NCBI RefSeq assembly: GCF_000332275.1
Contig: NZ_CM001776.1
Span: 1,473,268-1,537,267, forward strand
Reading direction: 5' to 3'
Origin: Synechococcus sp. PCC 7336
GTDB lineage: Bacteria; Cyanobacteriota; Cyanobacteriia; Thermostichales; PCC-7336
DNA: 64,000 nt
Shown one piece after another: positions 1 through 7,712 of the stretch. The notes under the pieces are model-generated. The model made no database searches. It saw only the letters and a list, made by a program, of their open reading frames with translations, and was not told where the DNA came from. The position numbers and the translations under genes are program-made. Position 1 is the stretch's first letter, and each line of letters starts with the position of its first letter.

Positions 1-459
1 TGCCTGTCGTTCGGCCAACAGAGCTTTAATTTCGGCGAGTTCGCGGGCAACGGTGGCGGTGTCGGGGGCAGTGCGGGCTTTTTCCAAGAGGTTTTGGGCG
101 ATCGCCACCAACTCGTCTGGCTCGAACGGCTTTGGCAAATAGGCATCCACCCCAGCGTTGTAGCCCTGAATGCGATCTGCTGTCAGCCCTTTGGCCGTCA
201 GGAAAATAAACGGAATCTGCCGATAGGCAGGCTGCTCCCGCACCTGCTTTAAAAACGCATAGCCATCCACACGCGGCATCATCACGTCGGAAATAATCAG
301 TTCGGGGGGATTTTGCTGCAGCTTTTGCAAGGCAATCTGCGCATTGGCTGCTGCCTCTACCGCAAAGCCGCTATCTTCCAAATACGCCTGAACCGCATCC
401 CGCAATCCCGGCTCGTCATCGACTAATAAGATAGTCCCATTCATATCTCGCTCGCCCAT
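1..459 (-). CDS. Response regulator, receiver domain (3' end outside window)
   Basis: The reading frame starts at an ATG at 459 (or an internal ATG at 444, giving MNGTILLVDDE) and runs off the left edge. A complete receiver domain is visible: the acidic pair in LLVDDE, the phospho-acceptor Asp in ISDVMMP, the Thr of FLTAK and the Lys of LPKPFEP. The remaining ~25 visible residues after the receiver are helical and lead to an unseen output domain; the family resemblance is to cyanobacterial NarL/Ycf29-like regulators, which is an inference. It lies downstream of two histidine kinase genes on the same strand (44 bp from the nearer one), so it is the likely phosphoryl acceptor of that cluster. 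Confidence 0.85.
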   Translation of the reverse strand, partial: MGERDMNGTILLVDDEPGLRDAVQAYLEDSGFAVEAAANAQIALQKLQQNPPELIISDVMMPRVDGYAFLKQVREQPAYRQIPFIFLTAKGLTADRIQGYNAGVDAYLPKPFEPDELVAIAQNLLEKARTAPDTATVARELAEIKALLAERQA

Positions 460-502
460 TGCTTCTCTAACTTAATTGACGCTTCGACTCAGTTTTGGCA
501 TC

Positions 503-1201
503 TCAACCCCTTCGATCGCCCCCCGATCTCGGCAGCCGCACTGAAAACTCAGTCCCCCCCCCCACTTGGCTGCTCGCCGAGATCTCCCCCCCCATTTGCC
601 AGACCAATTGGCGGGCGATCGCCAACCCCAAGCCGTGCCCCGGCTGATGCTCGTCTCCTCGATAGTAGCGATCGAACACCTGTTCCAGATCCGCCTGCGC
701 AATCCCAGACCCCGTATCGCTCACCGTTAAAGCAATCTTATCCCCATCCGCACGAGCAGTCAGGCTCACCCTCCCTCCAGCAGGAGTGTATTTGAAAGCG
801 TTATCCATCAAGTTATCCAACACCTGACGCAAGGCCAGTGCATTTGCAATCAGTTTCAGATCTGCTGAGGAGGAATTCCAATCGGCGATCGCCTCCACGC
901 CGCAATCGACTGCCAACGTTTGGTAGGTGGGCCACAACCCCTGCAGAAATTCGTTCACATCAATCTCGGCTACCGCCTCTGCAGAGACCGCCGTCGCCTC
1001 TTTCGCCTCAAAGTCATCCAACAGCGATCGCAGGTGCTGGCACTCTTGCTGAATGCGATCGACAATCCAGCCGTCGGGATCGTCCGGTTGGCTGCGCTTT
1101 TCTAACAGCTTGGCAAACGTGGTTAAGGCCGTGAGGGGATTGCGCAACTGGTGCAGCAGCGTCTCGACGCGATCGGTCTCGGTGGATGGCACATTCGACA
1201 T
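503..1201 (-). CDS. Small cytoplasmic sensor histidine kinase
   Basis: This 232-residue protein is almost only a kinase core. It has an H-box (LLHQLRNPLTAL, phospho-His near residue 18), an N-box (LDNLMDNAFKYTP), a G1 box (VSDTGSGI) and a G2 box (GHGLGLAIARQLV), so dimerisation and ATP-binding domains both look complete. There is no membrane segment and no recognisable sensor domain. The ATG at 1201 is chosen over an upstream TTG at 1219. It follows the longer kinase at 1229-2635 by 27 bp and precedes the response regulator, so the three genes are probably one operon. Since it lacks a sensor, it may take its input from the neighbouring kinase-like protein. Confidence 0.85.
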   Translation of the reverse strand: MSNVPSTETDRVETLLHQLRNPLTALTTFAKLLEKRSQPDDPDGWIVDRIQQECQHLRSLLDDFEAKEATAVSAEAVAEIDVNEFLQGLWPTYQTLAVDCGVEAIADWNSSSADLKLIANALALRQVLDNLMDNAFKYTPAGGRVSLTARADGDKIALTVSDTGSGIAQADLEQVFDRYYRGDEHQPGHGLGLAIARQLVWQMGGEISASSQVGGGTEFSVRLPRSGGDRRG

Positions 1202-1228
1202 AGTAGGGGGATGTAGCAATTGGAATAA

Positions 1229-2635
1229 CTAGCGATGCTGCGGTAGGTAGATGGTCAAGGTTTCTCCCTTGTGGGGTCTGTGGCGGACGGTGAAGTGCGC
1301 TCCCAGGGCTTCAAACAGGTGTCTCGTCATGGGAATGCTGAGGCTGAGGGCACCGGTATCGGGCTGAATGACCAACCACTGACCCAAGGCTTGCATGGGA
1401 GGAGAGCGATCGCCCTCTTCCAGTTCCAATCCCTGACAGTCCACCTCGAACTGCAGCTTGACCTGCTCGCCAGCCGTCACCCCTCGGACGACGATGCGGC
1501 TGCCTGCTGGCGCACTGCGGGAGAGGCGATCGATTGTGCCGGTCAGCATGGCATCGAGGGTATTGGGATCGCTGACAACTGCTGGAAAATCCTCCGGCAG
1601 GTCGAATTCTAAGCTAGAGCCCCGCCGCTCCACTTGCTGCTGCCAACTGGGCCATTTGCGCTCCAATAATTCCACTAGCGAAGTTGTTTGCAAGTGAACC
1701 TTGTCGGGGTTCAGCTCGGTGGCGCGGAAGAATAAGCCGAAGCGATCGATCTGTTCGGTGCATTCCCGCTCGATGCTTTGGACGTGGCGGCGGGCGATGG
1801 GAGAGAGATCCTTGCGACGCAGCAGTAGGCGGGTAAGGGTGCGGATGGTGGTGAGGGGGGTCTGCACTTCGTGGGCGATCGCCCGCAGCAGTTCCGATTC
1901 GGTCAGGGGGTCTTGAGGTTTGTCCGAACGGCCATTGCTTTGGCCTCGACCTGACGCCGTCTCGGGGGACGAATTTGCCACGGTTCCATTGCTGGTTTGG
2001 ATCGCGGGGGGCATCAAAAACAACTGCTGTTCGGGATGGCGTTCGGGTAGGGGCAGGCGATCGCGGGCCGACATCACCAGCAGCGAACTAAACCGAGAGA
2101 TGGCCCGATAGTCTGGCGGCAGCAGCGGATAATCTTCCAGTACCGCATCCCACAGATCGATCGCGTCGGGGCGGACTGCTTGCAGTCGCAGTCGCAGTGC
2201 AGCCCACATGCGCCGCAACACCTGTGGCTCGAACGAGAACATGACACCCCCCTCTCCCGTTTCGGGGTGCCTGCCTCGTACGGCGATCGCCCCAAACGCA
2301 GGGGCGATCGCGCAAAAGAATTCTTCTGCCTGCATCGGGTCCCGAGGCATGACGGGTACAACAATTTGGCTGGGCTGTGACAAGTTGCCCACCGACAGAT
2401 TGGAGGTAAATAACCACCGTTGTCCCTGCAAAATTTCGCGATCGCCGCTGGTTGGGGGCCACCAAGCAACGGGAGCACTCGCCCCCACCCCCGCGAGTCC
2501 CACATCCATCCAGAGCTGCTGCAGCGCTGCCAACGTCTGTTGCCACGCCCGATCTTCAGACCCCGACAGCCATTCTGGTGCAGGCAGGTTCGACCACATT
2601 GTGTCAGCGAGCGAAGGATAAAATCGGCTGCTCAC
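1229..2635 (-). CDS. Histidine kinase-like protein with degenerate ATP-binding domain
   Basis: A 468-residue protein from a GTG start. The N-terminal ~200 residues (WLSGSEDRAWQQTL onward) form a soluble region that I do not recognise by name and that probably senses a signal. A low-complexity linker rich in Ser/Gly follows at about residues 215-245, then a convincing H-box (AIAHEVQTPLTTIRTL). The catalytic domain is recognisable only by position: the usual N-box Asn residues are missing (DAMLTGTIDRLSRSAP), and the G1 region reads VDCQGLEL without DxGxG. No GxGLGL motif is visible. It may therefore be a phosphorylatable but non-ATPase partner of the intact kinase encoded 27 bp downstream. Confidence 0.75.
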   Translation of the reverse strand: MSSRFYPSLADTMWSNLPAPEWLSGSEDRAWQQTLAALQQLWMDVGLAGVGASAPVAWWPPTSGDREILQGQRWLFTSNLSVGNLSQPSQIVVPVMPRDPMQAEEFFCAIAPAFGAIAVRGRHPETGEGGVMFSFEPQVLRRMWAALRLRLQAVRPDAIDLWDAVLEDYPLLPPDYRAISRFSSLLVMSARDRLPLPERHPEQQLFLMPPAIQTSNGTVANSSPETASGRGQSNGRSDKPQDPLTESELLRAIAHEVQTPLTTIRTLTRLLLRRKDLSPIARRHVQSIERECTEQIDRFGLFFRATELNPDKVHLQTTSLVELLERKWPSWQQQVERRGSSLEFDLPEDFPAVVSDPNTLDAMLTGTIDRLSRSAPAGSRIVVRGVTAGEQVKLQFEVDCQGLELEEGDRSPPMQALGQWLVIQPDTGALSLSIPMTRHLFEALGAHFTVRHRPHKGETLTIYLPQHR

Positions 2636-2734
2636 GCAAATACCTCACGGGCTGGCCCACCGCTAGTGTAAACATCGATCTCGCGCGAGTGCGAGGGGAT
2701 AGCCGCACTGTGGGGGGGGCGATCGCCGTCCGGT

Positions 2735-5335
2735 TTAGGACGGTTTTGAGGCTAAATTGCGAAACTGGGTGTACTGATTTTCAAATAATAACTTCACCGT
2801 ACCCGTCGGTCCGTTGCGGTGTTTGACAATCATTAGCTCGGCCAAACCCTTCTCGGTGGTGTTGGGATCGTAATATTCCTCCCGATACAGCATCAACACG
2901 AGATCGGCATCCTGCTCGATACTGCCCGATTCGCGCAAATCCGACAGTTGCGGTCGTTTGTCCGAGCGCGATTCTACCGCTCGACTCAACTGGGACAGCA
3001 CCACGACCGGGGCATTGAGTTCTTTCGCCAGTGCCTTGAGACCGCGCGTAATCCGGGCCAGCTCCAAGACGCGGTTATCCGATCCGGAGCCCTCCATCAA
3101 CTGCAAGTAATCCAGCAGAATCATGCCCAACGCGCCCCCTTGCTCTGCCTGGAGGCGGCGGGCTTTAGAGCGAATCTCGGTGACCGTAGAGTTGGCGGTA
3201 TCGTCAATGAAAATGGGCAATTCGGATAGGTGTCCGATCGCCTGACTGAGCCGCTGCCATTCGTGCTCGCTAATGCGTCCCGAGCGCAGGCGGTGGCTCT
3301 CGATTTTGGCTTCGCTGGAGAGCATCCGCTGCACCAACTGCTCCCGCGACATCTCCAAACTAAACACCGCGATTGGCAGTTTGGACTGAGCCGCGACATT
3401 GTGGGCGATGTTGAGACAAATGGCCGTGTTGTGAACGCAGATGTCGTTGGCGACGAAATTATGGGTGTCGGGAATCGTCAGGTCGTAAACCTGTTTGTAA
3501 CCAGTCGCTTCGATGCTGACGATTTCATCCCAGTAAATCTCATCGTTCGTCGCCAGCAAATCCTGATGAGTTTGACGGTGCCGCTCGGACAAAGCTTGCC
3601 GTACCTCGTCTAGCGCAGCTTCTTGCCCGAAGATGCCAATTCGATCTGCGAAGGTACGGATGGACTGGGCTTCGGTAATCTCCAATTGCCAAGTGGGGCG
3701 GCGATCGCCCCGGTCGTTCCCCCAGCACTGTTGCAATCGGGCAATCACCCCAAATCGCAAGAGGAGATGCTGCAGTTGTCTAGCGAGGCGTTCGCTCGCC
3801 GACGCATATCCCAGTTGAGGCCGACCGCTGGCTGAAACTACAGCCCAACCTTGGCTGGCAAACATGCGATTGAGGAATAACGCGAGTTGTTGCCGCTCTA
3901 AGCGAAACACCCCTGCGGGCAAGCATTGCTCGGCAGCCCCTTTGCCCCACAGTCCTAACTCTTGCAGCCACAACATGAGTGCGATCGCGGATTGGCCCCC
4001 ATCCCCTAACCCCTTCCCCCAATCTTGGGGGAAGGGGAACTGGACGAAACCTAGAGGTTCCTGGCTGTTACTCCCCTCTCCCAAACTTACGGCTGACGCC
4101 ACGCTTCGCGAGGGGAGAGGGGCTGGGGGTGAGGGCCATTCGGCGTCACCAAAGCCATCGGCCAATGGCTGACTTCTTGCGAGTAGTAACTCTCGCTCGC
4201 CAAAGTCCTCCAGCTTGACACCCAACCCAGCAAACTCAGCCGCCGCTCCTGCAAACTCAGCCCGCAAAACTGGATTGCTGTGGACAAACTCGGGCGCTGC
4301 TTGTGTCAGACAGCTATCTCCAATCGTATAGGCCAGCAGTTTGACAGCACAGTCTCGCCAGTGCTCTCGACCGAACAGATCGATCTTGCGGGGAACGGCA
4401 ATGCGATCGCCCACTTGCAACTCCCCTAGCGATCGCCATCCCTGCAGCGTCAAAAAGGGATGGACGAGCGTGGTTTCTACCGCCCGCCCCAGCCGCGTCG
4501 TCACCCGAAATACTGGCTTGAGACCATCGTTTACAAACGCCGACGGCTGCGCGAGGCCAAACCGTCCATCGCGCTTGAGAGTCAACAAATCCGCTGCCCC
4601 TCGCCGATAAATTTGGGCAATGGTGACAATGCTGCCATCTGCCAGCACTAGCTCGCTCTCCGCCGCCAAACATTTCCCCATCGACGGACGACCCGCCACA
4701 ATAATCAGATCCGATCGCTGCAGTCCTTGAGTTTTACTGTCTAGGTCGTAGAACCCCGTAGGCAGGCCGGGAAGAGAATCATCCCGCTCGGCTTTTTCTT
4801 CTAACTGAGCGAAGATATTGAGCAGGATATCCGAGGCCGGAACGAGGGCTCTTTGCACGCGATCCTGCGTGACTTCAAACATTTCCTGCTCGATCCGATC
4901 CATCACCTGCGGCACTTCCATGCTGGTGTCGTAGGCTAAGCTAGCCGCTGCATTGCTAGCCCGCAGGAGCTGGCGGCGAATGTATTTATCAACCACCAAC
5001 TTGGCATATTGGTCGATGTTGATGCTGCTGGGGGTTTGTTCCACCAACTGCCGCAGCACCGCCGTACCGCCCACCCGATCCAACAGCTCGCGATCGGCCA
5101 GCCAAGCCGAAACGCTCATCAGATCGGTGGGACGACCCTGAGCCGCCAATAGCATGGCAGCCCGATAGATCTCCTGGTGAGCCGTGAGATAAAATGCCTC
5201 CGGCTTGAGCACCTCTGAAACCCGCGCTAACGCATCCGGGTCGAGCAAGATGCCACCGAGAATCTCAGTTTCAGCCTCAATATTCTGGGGCGGCAGGCGA
5301 TCGCCCGCAGCCCCCAGTTCGAAATCATTAGCCAC
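2735..5335 (-). CDS. dnaB: Replicative DNA helicase DnaB with an in-frame intein
   Basis: The 866-residue precursor consists of an N-extein (1-221), an intein (222-636) and a C-extein (637-866). Splicing would leave a 451-residue DnaB, the normal family length. The N-terminal domain binds primase (start VANDFELG from a GTG). The RecA-like motor has its Walker A motif split by the intein: GRPSMGK just before it and TAICLNIA just after. Walker B (MILLDYLQL) and the DnaB motif LSQLSRAVESR are intact. The helicase unwinds DNA ahead of the replication fork. Because the P-loop is split, an unspliced precursor cannot hydrolyse ATP. The gene follows rplI by 29 bp, a frequent cyanobacterial pairing. 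Confidence 0.95.
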   Translation of the reverse strand: MANDFELGAAGDRLPPQNIEAETEILGGILLDPDALARVSEVLKPEAFYLTAHQEIYRAAMLLAAQGRPTDLMSVSAWLADRELLDRVGGTAVLRQLVEQTPSSINIDQYAKLVVDKYIRRQLLRASNAAASLAYDTSMEVPQVMDRIEQEMFEVTQDRVQRALVPASDILLNIFAQLEEKAERDDSLPGLPTGFYDLDSKTQGLQRSDLIIVAGRPSMGKCLAAESELVLADGSIVTIAQIYRRGAADLLTLKRDGRFGLAQPSAFVNDGLKPVFRVTTRLGRAVETTLVHPFLTLQGWRSLGELQVGDRIAVPRKIDLFGREHWRDCAVKLLAYTIGDSCLTQAAPEFVHSNPVLRAEFAGAAAEFAGLGVKLEDFGERELLLARSQPLADGFGDAEWPSPPAPLPSRSVASAVSLGEGSNSQEPLGFVQFPFPQDWGKGLGDGGQSAIALMLWLQELGLWGKGAAEQCLPAGVFRLERQQLALFLNRMFASQGWAVVSASGRPQLGYASASERLARQLQHLLLRFGVIARLQQCWGNDRGDRRPTWQLEITEAQSIRTFADRIGIFGQEAALDEVRQALSERHRQTHQDLLATNDEIYWDEIVSIEATGYKQVYDLTIPDTHNFVANDICVHNTAICLNIAHNVAAQSKLPIAVFSLEMSREQLVQRMLSSEAKIESHRLRSGRISEHEWQRLSQAIGHLSELPIFIDDTANSTVTEIRSKARRLQAEQGGALGMILLDYLQLMEGSGSDNRVLELARITRGLKALAKELNAPVVVLSQLSRAVESRSDKRPQLSDLRESGSIEQDADLVLMLYREEYYDPNTTEKGLAELMIVKHRNGPTGTVKLLFENQYTQFRNLASKPS
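3428..4672 (-). mobile_element. DnaB intein at the P-loop site, with decayed homing endonuclease
   Basis: This 415-residue intein begins with the nucleophile Cys (CLAAESELV) and ends VHN, followed by Thr+1. The block B Thr/His pair (TTLVHPFL) and block F (YKQVYDLTIPDTHNF) are present, so splicing is probably active. A LAGLIDADG-type endonuclease is implied by LLAYTIGDSCLT. The second catalytic motif reads FLNRMFASQGW, where an Asp is expected before the Gly, which suggests the nuclease is dead. The site is between GRPSMGK and TAIC. This differs from the RESG/SIEQDA site used by the well-known Synechocystis DnaB intein, which is uninterrupted here. A repeat element sits inside the endonuclease region (3993-4138). 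Confidence 0.9.
3993..4138. repeat. G/C-tract palindromic repeat inserted in the intein
   Basis: A ~146-bp element with imperfect terminal inverted repeats: the left end starts TGGCCCCCATCCCC, and the right end, read in reverse complement, starts TGGCCCTCACCCCC. Inside are a perfect hairpin (CCTTCCCCCAA facing TTGGGGGAAGG) and a GAGGGGAGAGGGG block. It is translated in frame as a Pro/Ser/Gly-rich segment of about 49 residues in the intein endonuclease region. Elements of this composition are common dispersed repeats in cyanobacteria. Confidence 0.7.
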
Positions 5336-5364
5336 AGTAACGACGGACTAGCGCGAGAAACGAC

Positions 5365-5826
5365 CTAAGCTGCAGTGACCTGCAGTCGAATCGTAGCAGT
5401 CACTTCGGGGTGCAGCTTGATTTCTACGGAATAATCCCCGAGTTGCTTGATCTCGTCAACAGAGATGTTGCGGCGATCGACCTCTTGACCACTGCCTTGA
5501 AGAATAGCATCCGCAATGTTTTGGTGGGTCACCGCGCCAAAAATGGCATCCCCTTCACCCGCTTTAACCTTGACGGCAAAGTTGTTAATCATCTCCAGAG
5601 CAGTCTTCTTGCTCTCAGCCAGTTGTCTCTCTTCCAGCTTGCGCTGTGCCTCTTGTGCCTTGCGCAGTTCAATCGTCTTGAAGACGCCGGGAGTGATGCG
5701 CTCGGCCAAACCATTTGGGAACAGATAGTTGCGCGCATAACCGGCGGCAACGCCTACAACTTCGCCCGCCTTACCCAGCTTGGCAACCTCTTGCCGGAGG
5801 ACCACCTGCACGTTTTTCTTCGCCAT
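5365..5826 (-). CDS. rplI: Large ribosomal subunit protein bL9
   Basis: A 153-residue protein beginning MAKKNVQVVLRQEVAKLGKAG, the classic bL9 N-terminal domain with the conserved GYARNYLFP loop that binds 23S rRNA. A long connecting helix rich in Glu/Lys/Arg (residues ~48-75) leads to the C-terminal domain (GDAIFGAVTHQNIADAI). The length matches the family. The ATG at 5826 is chosen over upstream in-frame codons because the MAKK start is conserved. dnaB follows 29 bp downstream on the same strand, so they are probably cotranscribed. Confidence 0.95.
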   Translation of the reverse strand: MAKKNVQVVLRQEVAKLGKAGEVVGVAAGYARNYLFPNGLAERITPGVFKTIELRKAQEAQRKLEERQLAESKKTALEMINNFAVKVKAGEGDAIFGAVTHQNIADAILQGSGQEVDRRNISVDEIKQLGDYSVEIKLHPEVTATIRLQVTAA

Positions 5827-5860
5827 AATGCTGTTGCCGTAAATTTTTCCCAGGCTTACC

Positions 5861-5866
5861 AGTATA
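5861..5866 (-). promoter_or_regulatory. Candidate -10 box for rplI-dnaB
   Basis: On the minus strand TATACT lies about 35 bp upstream of the rplI ATG in the gap after the preceding gene. No good -35 hexamer is seen at the usual spacing, so this is only a candidate. Confidence 0.3.
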
Positions 5867-5897
5867 AAGGATTTGGTGGAGCAAATTCCCCCATCGC

Positions 5898-7571
5898 CTA
5901 GACGATCGGACAACTGAGATCCTGTAGCCGCTCTGTTAACCTGAGATTCTCGCCGTAGTCAATTGGGCAGTCAATCACAACGGGGCGATCGCACTGCATC
6001 GCTTTGCGCAAGAGATCGGGAAAGTCTTCCGTCCGTTCCAGTCGGAACCCCTCTGCTCCAAAGCTATGGGCAAGAGCAACAAAATTGGGGTTCTGGAAAT
6101 CCACTCCCGTGGCAGCCCCAAACTTATTCTGCTGCTTCCAGCGAATCAGACCGTAACCGTTGTCGTCAAACACAATAATGACGATCGCCAGCTTGAGACG
6201 AACGGCAGTTTCCAACTCCTGTACGTTCATCATGAAGCCGCCATCGCCGCAGACTGCCACGATGTTCCTCTCGGGATGGACCAACTTGGCAGCGATCGCA
6301 GCGGGCAGGGCAAACCCCATCGCGGCAAACCCATTCGAGATCAACACCGTATTGGGTCGGTAGGCCGGGAACATCCGCGCCACCCAGACTTTATTGGCTC
6401 CCACATCCGAAATTGCAATATCTTCGGGGGCTAGGGCTTGCCGCAGCTCGTACAGCGCTTTTTGGGGCTTGATGGGATAGCTGATATCGTCCTTCGTCAG
6501 CAGGTATTCGTGCAGAATGCGATCCTGCAACTCCTTGTAGCGCTTGAAGTCTTTCGGCTGAAACACCATCCCGGCCAAGCGGGAAACAATGCGTTCCACA
6601 TTGCCGACAATTTCCACTGCAGGCACGTAGTTGCGATCTACCTCGGCTGGCGTCGCACCGATATGAATTATGGTCTTAACTCGATCGCGATTCCAATATT
6701 CGGGACCGTATTCCACATAGTCGTAGCCAATGGCAACCACCACATCGCTGCCATCCATACCGCAGGCCACGTGATCGCGCGCCTGCAACCCAATCGTGTA
6801 GAGACTGTTGGGATGCTGCAGGCTGAGCGCCCCCTTAGCCATGAAGGTGTTAACCACCGGCACGTTTAAGGTTTCAGCCAACTGCTGTACTGCGACGGAT
6901 GCCCGCGCCCGAATGACGCCGTTGCCCACCAAAATAATCGGGGATTGGGCTTGCTCGATGATTTCGGCGGCCTGTTGCAGGAGTTCTTGGGGGGCGATCG
7001 CACTCTCGCGACTGGACTGGGGGGTATGGGGCAGGGGCAACTCCGGGTATCCCTCGGCAATGGGCATCGCTGCAACATTTTCCGGTAGCTCGATATGAGT
7101 GGCTCCGGGGGGTTCGGCTTCTGCTAATTTAAAGGCTTTGCGCACTACTTCGGGGACGGGCTCGGGAGAACTGATGCGGGCGGTCCATTTGGTGAAAGGA
7201 CGAAAGACGGAGTTGATGTCAATATATTGGTGAAAATCTTGGTGAACGCGGCGCAAGTCTGCTTGACCGGTGATGGCGACCAAGGGGGCGCGATCGAGGT
7301 TGGCGTCGGCAATCCCCGTAATCAAATTGGTGGCCCCCGGTCCCAAGGTGGCCAGACAGACCCCCGCTTTGCCAGTCAGACGCCCGTAGGCATCGGCCAT
7401 AAACGCAGCCCCCTGTTCGTGCCGCACCGACACGAACTGAATGTCAGACTGACGCAAAGCATCATTAATGTCTAACGTTTCTTCGCCCGGTAAGCCAAAG
7501 ACATATTGCACTCCCTCATTTTCCAGGCAGCGAATCAACAAATCTGCAACGCGCATGAGAAATACCCGCAT
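5898..7571 (-). CDS. Thiamine-diphosphate enzyme, acetolactate synthase large-subunit type
   Basis: About 557 residues. The N-terminal pyrimidine-binding domain carries the catalytic Glu in FGLPGEETLD and the FAD/dimer signature FRPFTKWTARI. The central domain follows, and the C-terminal pyrophosphate domain has the Mg-ThDP motif starting CGDGGFMMN and ending FDDNGYG. Enzymes of this type condense pyruvate to acetolactate, either for branched-chain amino acids or in catabolic acetoin metabolism. No regulatory small-subunit gene is adjacent, and the sequence resembles stand-alone acetolactate-synthase-like proteins, so the exact substrate is uncertain. The start could be the ATG at 7571 or at 7556 (MRVADLLIRC). 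It ends 72 bp before rplI on the same strand. Confidence 0.85.
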   Translation of the reverse strand: MRVFLMRVADLLIRCLENEGVQYVFGLPGEETLDINDALRQSDIQFVSVRHEQGAAFMADAYGRLTGKAGVCLATLGPGATNLITGIADANLDRAPLVAITGQADLRRVHQDFHQYIDINSVFRPFTKWTARISSPEPVPEVVRKAFKLAEAEPPGATHIELPENVAAMPIAEGYPELPLPHTPQSSRESAIAPQELLQQAAEIIEQAQSPIILVGNGVIRARASVAVQQLAETLNVPVVNTFMAKGALSLQHPNSLYTIGLQARDHVACGMDGSDVVVAIGYDYVEYGPEYWNRDRVKTIIHIGATPAEVDRNYVPAVEIVGNVERIVSRLAGMVFQPKDFKRYKELQDRILHEYLLTKDDISYPIKPQKALYELRQALAPEDIAISDVGANKVWVARMFPAYRPNTVLISNGFAAMGFALPAAIAAKLVHPERNIVAVCGDGGFMMNVQELETAVRLKLAIVIIVFDDNGYGLIRWKQQNKFGAATGVDFQNPNFVALAHSFGAEGFRLERTEDFPDLLRKAMQCDRPVVIDCPIDYGENLRLTERLQDLSCPIV

Positions 7572-7712
7572 CGGTATCGATCCCCCTACTACCGAGTGTG
7601 ACACACCGATTGAGGCGAACAATTTATCGCTTAACCAAGCTCAATCATTCATCGCAATTGCAAGCACTGGTGCCAAACCCGAGGGACTTAGTTTGAAGGA
7701 TCTTAGAAGGCA

